17,311 nucleotides of DNA from Cryptoclostridium sp036644995 (GTDB lineage: Bacteria > Bacillota > Dehalobacteriia > UBA7702). Shown one piece after another: positions 7,991 to 14,008 of this stretch; position 1 is the first letter of the stretch, and each line of letters begins with the position of its first letter. The stretch is from positions 1 to 17,311 of the forward strand of contig JAVXOZ010000038.1 in NCBI GenBank assembly GCA_036644995.1, in the 5' to 3' direction. The notes beneath the pieces were generated by a model. It saw only the letters and a list, made by a program, of their open reading frames with translations. It did not search any database and was not told where the DNA came from. Made by a program: the position numbers and the translations under genes.

Positions 7991-8010
7991 TGGTTTACAT
8001 AATGATACCA
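7991..8010. promoter_or_regulatory. Candidate operator of the restriction-modification operon
   Basis: A 20-bp imperfect palindrome, TGGTTTACATAATGATACCA, has outer TGGT/ACCA arms. It sits 31 bp upstream of the methyltransferase start, between a possible promoter and the Shine-Dalgarno site. Its position suits autorepression by the XRE domain of the methyltransferase. This is inference from symmetry and location only. Confidence 0.35.
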
Positions 8011-8033
8011 TTAATCCCCAAAAAACACAATAA

Positions 8034-8063
8034 ATATCACGAAATCGTTAGATTTACTTTCAA
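8034..8063 (-). promoter_or_regulatory. Weak candidate promoter of the restriction-modification operon
   Basis: On the minus strand TTGAAA (8058-8063) is followed after 18 bp by TGATAT (8034-8039). The hexamers are imperfect and the DNA is AT-rich. On the plus strand a TATAAT at 8080-8085 could serve the amidase gene, but it has no good -35 box. The rest of 8011-8318 holds no gene that I can support. Confidence 0.3.
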
Positions 8064-8318
8064 TCATTAAATTCTCCGTTATAATATATTTTTACTTTTA
8101 TAGATATAAAAACCAGCAATCATCCAAGCTTATCAGAAAAACATTTGTATATTAGTATCCAATTCCCAAAAACTTTATAAAATTAAAATCCATCAATCTT
8201 GCTGTAAACTGTTGAATTATTATTTCTTTTTTGAACTTTTATTGGGGGGAATTTGACTTTTTTGTTATGGGGCGGTGGTTTTTGGCATATTATGAAGAAA
8301 AACCCAAGGAGTGTTTCC

Positions 8319-9047
8319 ATGAAATTTATTTTTTTGCGAAATTTTTCCACTGCTGCGGTTATCTGGGGCTTAACCTTGATTTGCACCATCATAATTGGCA
8401 TTTTTGCAATCCACCCCGGCTTAGCTCAAACCAAAAACACCACGGATAAAGATATCCTAAAATCCAAAATAATCGCCATAGACCCCGGCCACGGCGGTAG
8501 TGATCCCGGGGCGGTGGGGGTTTCCGGGTCTAAGGAGAAGGATATTAACTTGGCTCTTTCTCTGAAATTACGGGATTTGTTGGAAAATAATGGGGCAACT
8601 GTGGTGATGACCAGAGAAAAGGATATTGCTTTAAGTGAAACAAAAAAACAGGATTTAGACGCCAGAGCCGCTCTGGTGAAAAAAGCAAAAGCAGATATTT
8701 TCATCAGTATGCAGTGCAATGCCACCACAGACCCTAATTGCTTGGGTGCTCAGGTTTTTTTCTATCCCAAATCTAAAAATGGCGAAACCTTGGCAACGGA
8801 AATTCAAACCAATCTCTGGGACGAAACCCAACAAACAAAAAAAAGAGAGGCTCAAACAATTTCCTCCCCTTATATTTTGTACACTGTGGATATTCCTGCG
8901 GTAATTGTGGAGGCAGGTTTTATTTCCAATCCTCGGGAAGAAGCAATGCTAATAAATGGTGAATATCAAGAAAAAGTAGCAAAAGCTGTGTATAAAGGCA
9001 TTGTTGCCTATTATAAAACCAAACCTACTTTTCTAAATATGTGGTAA
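8319..9047 (+). CDS. cwlD: CwlD-like N-acetylmuramoyl-L-alanine amidase (Amidase_3), second zinc His replaced by Gln
   Basis: The protein has 242 residues. The start at 8319 is set by AAGGAG at 8306-8311, seven bases upstream; an in-frame ATG at 8253 has no such site. Residues 12-31 form one membrane segment or signal anchor. The Amidase_3 domain runs from about 50 to 232. It has zinc ligands H58 (DPGHGG) and E73 (KEKD) and catalytic-type E198 (VEAGFISN). The normal SIHxNA motif reads SMQCNA, so the expected zinc-binding His is Q132. CwlD trims peptides from muramic acid to prepare muramic-lactam in spore cortex, and the C-terminal half resembles CwlD well. With the His missing, activity may be reduced or lost, or metal binding may differ. 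The gene converges on comEC and their 3' ends overlap by 23 bp. Confidence 0.82.
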   Translation: MKFIFLRNFSTAAVIWGLTLICTIIIGIFAIHPGLAQTKNTTDKDILKSKIIAIDPGHGGSDPGAVGVSGSKEKDINLALSLKLRDLLENNGATVVMTREKDIALSETKKQDLDARAALVKKAKADIFISMQCNATTDPNCLGAQVFFYPKSKNGETLATEIQTNLWDETQQTKKREAQTISSPYILYTVDIPAVIVEAGFISNPREEAMLINGEYQEKVAKAVYKGIVAYYKTKPTFLNMW

Positions 9048-11310
9048 TATCGCAATTTTTACCCTGGGCTTTAACGGTAATTGCCCCTTGAAATTCCGTG
9101 CGGTAGATGGGAATATTTCTACTCCGCCAATAATCCAAAATAGTTTGGTCCGGATGTCCAAAGGAATTTTTACCCACGCTGATTACCACGGCTTGGGGGT
9201 TTACATTTTGGTAAAATTCTTCATTATAACCTGTTTTGCTGCCGTGATGAGGTATTTTTAATATATCCGCAGATAAATCCAAACCTTGGGCATTCATCGT
9301 TGCAATGGCTTCTTCATTGGCATCACCTGTAAGCAATGCGGAAAAATTTTGATATTTTACCTTTAAAATCATGGATAAGGTATTGGATTCACCCACCACC
9401 TTTTCCTCAGGATACATAACATCAAAATCCACCCCACCAATTTTTAAGGAATCCCCTGCTTCAACCTTTACCACCTCTGTGCCCTGAGATTGCACCAAAG
9501 CTTCCAAATCCTTACTAAAATAATATTCCGCTTGGGAAAACACTATTTTTTCTGCACCAAAATATTCTATTATTGAAGGGATACTCCCAACGTGGTCACG
9601 GTCGCAGTGAGATACAAAAATATAATCCAAGTGATTTACCCCTCTATTTAAAAGAAAAGGGCGAATGCGGTTAACCCCTATGGCATCGGATTTTCCCGAA
9701 CCTGCATCCACCAAAATATTTTTCCCTGTGGGTGTGGCAATGAAAATACAATCCCCTTCCCCCACATCTAAAAAGGTAATTTCAAAATCCTGTTTTGTTA
9801 AAACCTGCCATGGAAAAACCGCAAAAACAAGCACCATTAGCAAAGAACTTAATGCTAAAACTTTACGGTGTTTTAAAAATTGCAAATGGGGAATAATAAA
9901 AAACAAACCATAGGCTAAAAACAATGCCCACAGGGGAAAACTTTGGGGATAATAATAAGCAAAAGGCAAATTAATAAGGCGATATGTAGCCCAATATATA
10001 AACTCTCCGATGAATCCACCTAAGACCAAGGGAGCCGCACCCAAAAATCCCGAAAAAACTGAAAGCACAAGTCCCCCCATGGCTAAAACCACCACAGCTC
10101 CCACCAAAAAACAGGCAATGCTGTTGATAAAAAAGGAAATTATGCTAACAGTGTGAAAATAATAGGCAATTACCGGCAGCAAACCAATTTGGGCAGAAAT
10201 AGTTACTATCAAGATATCTTTCCCCAAGAACTCCTTTTTAAAAATACCACTAAAATAATGGGTAAAATATATAATGGAAACCATGGCAATGAAGGAGAGC
10301 TGAAAGCTCACCAACCATAAATTTTGCGGATTCCACAATAGCAGTATAAACCCTGCGGCTGCCAAGGCTGAAAACCCATCCCCTGCCTTGCCCCAACCCA
10401 TTGCCAAATAGACCATAAAGCACATAAGCCAAGAACGCACAACCCCGGGGTGAAATCCTGTTAAAGCACAATAAATCATCAGCAAAGGCACTAAGGCTAC
10501 TACTCTGGTTTTCTTTTTTAAATGCAGCAGATTAAAAAACATATCCAAAAACAAAATCAAATAGCCAACGTGCAATCCCGAAACCGAAAAACAATGGCGA
10601 ATACCGCTTTTGGAAAGCATATCCAAATCCCCTTGAGCCATACCTTGGGTATCACCCAAAAAAACCCCACTGATAAAATCCCTCTGTGATTCAGGCAAAT
10701 AGCCCAAGGATGCAAAAAATTTCCCCCGTAACCAAGAGGCTGTGCTCAGCAAAAGTGAAGCATCTTTTTCCCCTGTAAAAAGAATATCTCCACCATATTT
10801 AGTGGAAAAAGTTGCGGATATTCCCTTTTCTTTTTGATATAGATTAAAGTCAAAACCCCCAGGGTTAACATTTTCGTTACTAAATAAGGCTGTGCCTTGG
10901 AGCTGTAAAACATCACCATAAGCTACCTTTACATCTTTATCCGCTATTACGGAAATTTTTAAATTTTCCCCAACACCGCCAATGGCTGTAACCTTAAAAT
11001 CAAAGGATAAAGAATCCTCAGACTCATGGGGAAACCCCAAAACACTGCCCTTTACCGTATATATTTCATCGGGCAACCAAGGATAAGTGTGGGCTTGAAC
11101 TTCACGCCATTCACCATAGCCCAGCCCCAAGCTAAATATAAGGAGTAAAACAGCCCAAATCCACGGCACCTTAAAATAGCGCAATACCACGCCGAGTACA
11201 GCACTGATTGGTATTAAAAACAGAAAAAACCACAGGGGAAAATAAAGGTAACGGCTTATAATTAAGGAGAGCAAAAAACTCAAAAAACCGTAAACCAATG
11301 GCCTTCTCAT
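9025..11310 (-). CDS. comEC: ComEC/Rec2 DNA-uptake channel protein
   Basis: The protein has 761 residues, usual for full-length ComEC. Membrane segments at residues 5-70 are followed by the DUF4131 / OB-like extracytoplasmic part (to about 170), then the multi-pass Competence domain (about 215-470). The C-terminal part is a metallo-beta-lactamase-like domain (about 505-755). It carries FLDVGEGDC, the metal motif SHCDRDHVGS (H568, D570, D572, H573) and IPHHGS. ComEC carries single-stranded DNA across the membrane during transformation, and the C-terminal domain has been proposed to degrade the other strand. The ATG overlaps the comEA stop by four bases (ATGA), so the two are translationally coupled. 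The domain set is complete with no visible damage. Confidence 0.96.
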   Translation of the reverse strand: MRRPLVYGFLSFLLSLIISRYLYFPLWFFLFLIPISAVLGVVLRYFKVPWIWAVLLLIFSLGLGYGEWREVQAHTYPWLPDEIYTVKGSVLGFPHESEDSLSFDFKVTAIGGVGENLKISVIADKDVKVAYGDVLQLQGTALFSNENVNPGGFDFNLYQKEKGISATFSTKYGGDILFTGEKDASLLLSTASWLRGKFFASLGYLPESQRDFISGVFLGDTQGMAQGDLDMLSKSGIRHCFSVSGLHVGYLILFLDMFFNLLHLKKKTRVVALVPLLMIYCALTGFHPGVVRSWLMCFMVYLAMGWGKAGDGFSALAAAGFILLLWNPQNLWLVSFQLSFIAMVSIIYFTHYFSGIFKKEFLGKDILIVTISAQIGLLPVIAYYFHTVSIISFFINSIACFLVGAVVVLAMGGLVLSVFSGFLGAAPLVLGGFIGEFIYWATYRLINLPFAYYYPQSFPLWALFLAYGLFFIIPHLQFLKHRKVLALSSLLMVLVFAVFPWQVLTKQDFEITFLDVGEGDCIFIATPTGKNILVDAGSGKSDAIGVNRIRPFLLNRGVNHLDYIFVSHCDRDHVGSIPSIIEYFGAEKIVFSQAEYYFSKDLEALVQSQGTEVVKVEAGDSLKIGGVDFDVMYPEEKVVGESNTLSMILKVKYQNFSALLTGDANEEAIATMNAQGLDLSADILKIPHHGSKTGYNEEFYQNVNPQAVVISVGKNSFGHPDQTILDYWRSRNIPIYRTEFQGAITVKAQGKNCDITTYLEK

Positions 11311-11726
11311 GTAAACTCCACTATCACAAAATCTTTTATTTTATCAGCTAATTCTTGGGATATTAAACCCAAAACCACCAAATCCTTTAATTCATTAAAG
11401 CCACCATAATCATCTCTATATTTCAGAATTTTTTTGGCGGTGTTTGGCCCTATACCATCTACGGAGATAAGCTCATAATAATCCCCGGTGTTTAAATTTA
11501 CTTTTTTATTTTTATTTGCATCTTTATTTTTAGCTCCATCACCTTGAGGGGCACTTTCAACCCATGGTTCATTTACAGCAGCAGAATTATTCCCGTGTTG
11601 TTTTTCCCCAAGATTTTGCTTTTCCGTAAGGATTTTGCCGCTTAAAAACCCCAAACCAAAAACTGTTGCCAGGACTAAAAAGCCAAAAATACAAAAAGTA
11701 CTATTTATTTTCAATTTTCTTGACAT
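11307..11726 (-). CDS. comEA: ComEA-type membrane-anchored helix-hairpin-helix DNA receptor
   Basis: The protein has 139 residues: a single N-terminal membrane segment (about 10-30), a polar low-complexity linker (about 31-73) and a C-terminal helix-hairpin-helix domain (about 75-139). That domain contains KVNLNT, the hairpin GIGPNTAKKI (91-100) and a second hairpin near LVVLGLIS. ComEA binds double-stranded DNA at the cell surface and hands it to ComEC. Many Firmicute ComEA proteins have an SLBB domain between anchor and HhH. I see none, so this is a short form. AAGGAG (complement at 11734-11739) lies seven bases before the ATG. It is the first gene of the comEA-comEC operon. Confidence 0.92.
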   Translation of the reverse strand: MSRKLKINSTFCIFGFLVLATVFGLGFLSGKILTEKQNLGEKQHGNNSAAVNEPWVESAPQGDGAKNKDANKNKKVNLNTGDYYELISVDGIGPNTAKKILKYRDDYGGFNELKDLVVLGLISQELADKIKDFVIVEFT

Positions 11727-11744
11727 TTTAATGCTCCTTTTTAA

Positions 11745-11773
11745 TTGACAACTGCCCCTAAAATATGTATAAT
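11745..11773 (+). promoter_or_regulatory. Consensus sigma-A promoter of the CAU tRNA gene
   Basis: TTGACA (11745-11750) and TATAAT (11768-11773) are both perfect and 17 bp apart. The tRNA begins 18 bp after the -10 box. This is the strongest promoter in the window and is divergent from comEA. Confidence 0.9.
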
Positions 11774-11791
11774 ATATATTGCTGATGTTTA

Positions 11792-11866
11792 GGGCCTATA
11801 GCTCAGCGGTAGAGCCCCCGGCTCATAACCGGTCGGTCCCTGGTTCGATCCCAGGTGGGCCCACCA
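11792..11866 (+). tRNA. tRNA with CAU anticodon (elongator Met or lysidine-type Ile2)
   Basis: The 75-nt cloverleaf has encoded CCA. Acceptor GGGCCTA pairs with TGGGCCC, the D stem is GCTC/GAGC, the anticodon loop is CTCATAA with CAU, and the T arm is CCTGG-TTCGATC-CCAGG. The G1-C72 pair and the lack of three G-C pairs in the anticodon stem argue against an initiator. The loop and the CGGTC variable region resemble tRNA-Ile2, whose C34 is converted to lysidine by TilS, but elongator Met cannot be excluded by eye. The outermost anticodon-stem pair is a C-U mismatch. Confidence 0.95.
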
Positions 11867-11908
11867 AAAAAGTCCAACTACAAATATGTGGTTGGGCTTT
11901 TTTTTTTG
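11867..11908 (+). terminator. Rho-independent terminator of the tRNA
   Basis: GTCCAAC (11872-11878) and a following AC pair with GT and GTTGGGC (11888-11897, with one G-U pair), around an AT-rich loop. A run of about ten T follows. It starts directly after the tRNA CCA. Confidence 0.9.
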
Positions 11909-12063
11909 CCCTTAACCACCCAAAAACAGGTATTTTGACTACTTTTTGTTTTTGCCCATTATGGGATAACAGTAAAAGCCAGAACCAACTCCTGCCTTTT
12001 TTATATTTGCTTCTTCCCATCCTTACTTTCTTCTTTGGGGATAGGAGAAACAGCATATAAATA

Positions 12064-12177
12064 TCACTCATTATACTGTTTTCTTAGATAAAGTTCAATA
12101 CTTCCATCAGCTGCTATAACTATTTTTTTAATCAATTTTATTAACTGTTCTTTTTCTACCAACAATCTCTTACCCAT
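12064..12177 (-). pseudogene. Possible C-terminal remnant of a site-specific recombinase
   Basis: A 37-codon frame runs from an ATG at 12175-12177 to a TGA at 12064-12066. Its core, EQLIKLIKKIVIAADGSIEL, resembles the last residues of serine recombinases, where a LIEKIxVxxDGxVEI pattern precedes a short tail. A different frame just upstream (KFALLDCQ near 12185-12215) suggests a frameshifted continuation. There is no Shine-Dalgarno site. It lies about 200 bp downstream of the tRNA and may be a relic of a departed integrative element. The stretch 11909-12063 shows nothing else. Confidence 0.38.
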
Positions 12178-12217
12178 TTGTATAATTGGCAATCAAGCAA
12201 CGCAAACTTCTTACGCA

Positions 12218-12508
12218 TCAACCACAAAAAAATCTCTCAAAACCCACACTGATAAAAGTTATTGAAGCAGACACTTTTGCCACTGCACTAATAGATAAAA
12301 GGGAATCCGCAACAGTTACCACGGTGTGCCCACTGAGAGCGATTGTACCGCCCAACAAAGCGTAGACATCACCCATACCCCAGAACATCCGTGTAGGGCA
12401 TTTGTGGCAGCGTATGAGCCGCACCACCAAGGGTGCGAACCACTGATAAAGTACAGGGTAAATCGGGCTTTTGCAGCGATACCCTGTGTAACCTTTTGCC
12501 TTTCTCAT
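12218..12508. other. GC-richer, hairpin-containing block of unknown nature upstream of the sigma-factor gene
   Basis: From about 12300 to 12490 base composition is clearly richer in G and C than the surroundings. The block contains two good hairpins: CGCACC/GGTGCG (12420-12425/12432-12437) and ACAGGGTA/TACCCTGT (12453-12460/12480-12487). The minus strand is open for 96 codons from an ATG at 12506-12508 to 12218. The product is hydrophobic toward its end (GDVYALLGGTIALSGHTV and a long SISAVAKV-like tail), but there is no Shine-Dalgarno site. It may be a structured RNA, an inserted repeat, or a small protein gene. I cannot decide between these. Confidence 0.35.
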
Positions 12509-12516
12509 TTGTATTA
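12487..12516 (+). promoter_or_regulatory. Candidate ECF-type (autoregulated) promoter of the sigma/anti-sigma pair
   Basis: TGTAACCTTTT (12487-12497) looks like an ECF -35 element with the usual AAC core. After 13 bp comes TGTATTA (12510-12516), similar to an ECF -10 element. A start near 12522 would give a 30-nt leader ending in the AGGAGG at 12542-12547. ECF sigma genes commonly read their own promoter. The 3' arm of the hairpin at 12453-12487 ends at the -35 element. Confidence 0.4.
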
Positions 12517-12552
12517 TTAGTGAAAGGCTTTTCAAGCACAAAGGAGGCGCAT

Positions 12553-13035
12553 ATGAGGGAATCAGTAGACGTGCTGATTGACCGTTACAAGAACAATCTA
12601 TTTGTAATTGCATTTAATGTTTGCAAAAATATTCAAGATGCAGAGGACGTTGTTCAAGATACTTTCATTCAGTATATATCACTAAAAAAAGATTTTGAAA
12701 CCCGGCAACATATACGTTCATGGTTAATTAGAGTAGCAATTAATAAAGCTAAAAATAAAAATATGACTTTTTTTAGGCGGAATACTCTCCCTTTAGAGGA
12801 TTATGTGGAAACCTTAACTTTTGAATCTCCTGAATCATCTGAATTGTTTGAGACCGTAATGAAACTACCCATAAAATATCGTATTACTATTCATCTATTT
12901 TATTATGAGGGCTACTCCATAAAAGAAATTTCAGATATTCTAAAAATATCTGAAAGTAATGTTAAGGTCAGACTATCACGTGGAAGAAAACTACTTAAAA
13001 GCACATTAAAGGAGGTATGGGAAGATGACCAATAA
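12553..13035 (+). CDS. ECF-type RNA polymerase sigma-70 factor
   Basis: The protein has 160 residues from the ATG at 12553, which has AGGAGG five bases upstream (12542-12547). An open frame continues upstream to 12433 but has no such site. Region 2 spans about 1-70, with the core-binding segment DAEDVVQDTF (29-38) and the SWLIRVAIN segment (56-64). Region 4 spans about 97-150, with helix-turn-helix YSIKEISDILKISESNVKVR, which reads the -35 element. Regions 1.1 and 3 are absent, as normal for ECF factors. It directs polymerase to a small envelope-stress or signal-responsive regulon. The next gene overlaps it by 11 bp and is its likely controller. Confidence 0.95.
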   Translation: MRESVDVLIDRYKNNLFVIAFNVCKNIQDAEDVVQDTFIQYISLKKDFETRQHIRSWLIRVAINKAKNKNMTFFRRNTLPLEDYVETLTFESPESSELFETVMKLPIKYRITIHLFYYEGYSIKEISDILKISESNVKVRLSRGRKLLKSTLKEVWEDDQ

Positions 13036-13594
13036 GGAGAAATATAAGCAGGCATTTTCTGCAATACATATCTCTGATGAATTTTCTTTGGAGGTAAAAA
13101 ATATGAAAACTACCAATAATAAGCCAAAATTAAAGCCCTTGGTTGCATGTATTGCTGCGTGTGTGATGATTTTAGGCTGTGCATCAGCTGCATATGCCGC
13201 AGATGTAGGCGGTATTCAACGTACCATTCAGCTTTGGATACACGGAGATCAAACAAATGTAGCGATTCAATTTGACGGAAAAGGAAACTACAGCATGGAC
13301 TATCTTGATGATAAGGGAGAAAATAAACATCAAGGTGGCGGCGGAATAGCCATAGAGGAAGATGGCACAGAAAGACCATTGACCCAAGATGAATTATTAG
13401 AAGATATAACAGCACCTGATGTTCACTATGAAGACAATGGCTCTGTTTGGGTTTATTGGTTGAACCAAAAAATTGATATTACTGATAAATTCGAAAATAA
13501 TCTCTGCTATATTAAGCTGGTAAATGGTGAAAAAACTTTGTATATGACGGTAAAATACCACAATGGCTATACTGCCTCTCCCAATAAATATTAA
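13025..13594 (+). CDS. Membrane-anchored partner (probable anti-sigma factor) of the ECF sigma factor
   Basis: The protein has 189 residues. Residues 1-35 are cytoplasmic and charged, with the AFSAIHISDEFSLEV segment seen at the N-terminus of anti-sigma-type partners of clostridial ECF factors. Residues about 38-58 form a membrane segment ending in an Ala-rich AAYAAD. The outer part (60-189) is acidic, with a GGGGIAIEEDG segment, and has no enzyme motif that I recognise. AGGAGG at 13010-13015 serves the ATG at 13025. A second strong site, GGAGG at 13090-13094, sits eight bases before an in-frame ATG at 13103 (residue 27). Starting there would remove the presumed sigma-binding tail and leave a signal-peptide-like start. 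It lacks a zinc-binding anti-sigma motif. Function is inferred mainly from gene order. Confidence 0.78.
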   Translation: MTNKEKYKQAFSAIHISDEFSLEVKNMKTTNNKPKLKPLVACIAACVMILGCASAAYAADVGGIQRTIQLWIHGDQTNVAIQFDGKGNYSMDYLDDKGENKHQGGGGIAIEEDGTERPLTQDELLEDITAPDVHYEDNGSVWVYWLNQKIDITDKFENNLCYIKLVNGEKTLYMTVKYHNGYTASPNKY

Positions 13595-13659
13595 ATGATT
13601 ACATCATATTAATGTCAAGATAGCATAATCTATTTTTATCTAATAACCCAGCGAGGAAA

Positions 13660-13696
13660 GCCTGTAACCATGTATTTTACAGGCTCTCCTTTTTTT
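13660..13696 (+). terminator. Rho-independent terminator of the sigma/anti-sigma operon
   Basis: GCCTGTAA (13660-13667) pairs with TTACAGGC (13677-13684) around a 9-nt loop. TCTCC and seven T follow. It lies 65 bp after the stop codon. Confidence 0.85.
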
Positions 13697-13738
13697 ATTG
13701 TGCTTTATTAAAATATTTTTTCTCCGTTTATTTTGGGT

Positions 13739-13767
13739 TCTTTCCTGTTTCAAGGAAAGAGCTTTTT
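13739..13767 (+). terminator. Second terminator-like hairpin
   Basis: TCTTTCCT (13739-13746) pairs with AGGAAAGA (13753-13760) around a 6-nt loop. GC and five T follow. It would reinforce separation of the sigma operon from the kinase transcript. Confidence 0.55.
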
Positions 13768-13866
13768 GGATTTTGGGTATCCATAAAAAACCAATTACTA
13801 TGAATTTTTTATGTGTTCAATTGATTTTATAATTAACCAAAAAGTATAAAGTTTCATGGAGAAAAG

Positions 13867-13895
13867 TTGACATTATTCATTACAACCCTTACAAT
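13867..13895 (+). promoter_or_regulatory. Sigma-A promoter of the leader ORF and hybrid kinase
   Basis: A perfect TTGACA (13867-13872) is followed after 17 bp by TACAAT (13890-13895). Transcription would start near 13902, about 30 nt before the leader ORF and about 105 nt before the kinase ATG. Confidence 0.75.
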
Positions 13896-13933
13896 TAAAC
13901 TATAAATTTCCTGTGGAAAAATAGGAGATAACC

Positions 13934-13978
13934 ATGGAAAATATAGGGGATATTCCAAAAAATATTCCCAAAAAATAA
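13934..13978 (+). CDS. 14-codon leader ORF upstream of the hybrid kinase
   Basis: ATG at 13934 to TAA at 13976-13978 encodes MENIGDIPKNIPKK. AGGAG at 13923-13927 sits six bases before the ATG, as strong as the sites of the full genes here. It lies between a good promoter and the kinase start at 14009, with 30 bases between its stop and that ATG. The peptide is polar with two IPK/NIP-like steps and has no signal sequence. It could regulate kinase translation by coupling or by ribosome stalling (its Lys/Pro content fits), or be a chance start. There is no homology evidence. Confidence 0.45.
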   Translation: MENIGDIPKNIPKK

Positions 13979-14008
13979 AAAATTTCTTAAAGCGGGAGGA
14001 AAAATAAA

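Noticed and set aside
7961..8011. Upstream extension of the methyltransferase to 8011
   Set aside because: The GGAGG five bases before the ATG at 7960 and the start of the helix-turn-helix domain there favour the shorter protein.
11779..12071. Open frames on both strands overlapping the tRNA, ending in GPPGIEPGTDRL-like or starting with AYSSAVEPP-like peptides
   Set aside because: These are familiar spurious translations of tRNA sequence. The tRNA with promoter and terminator explains the region.
12433..12552. Upstream extension of the sigma factor to 12433
   Set aside because: It would run through the hairpin and candidate promoter. The ATG at 12553 has AGGAGG at ideal spacing and begins at the normal position for region 2.
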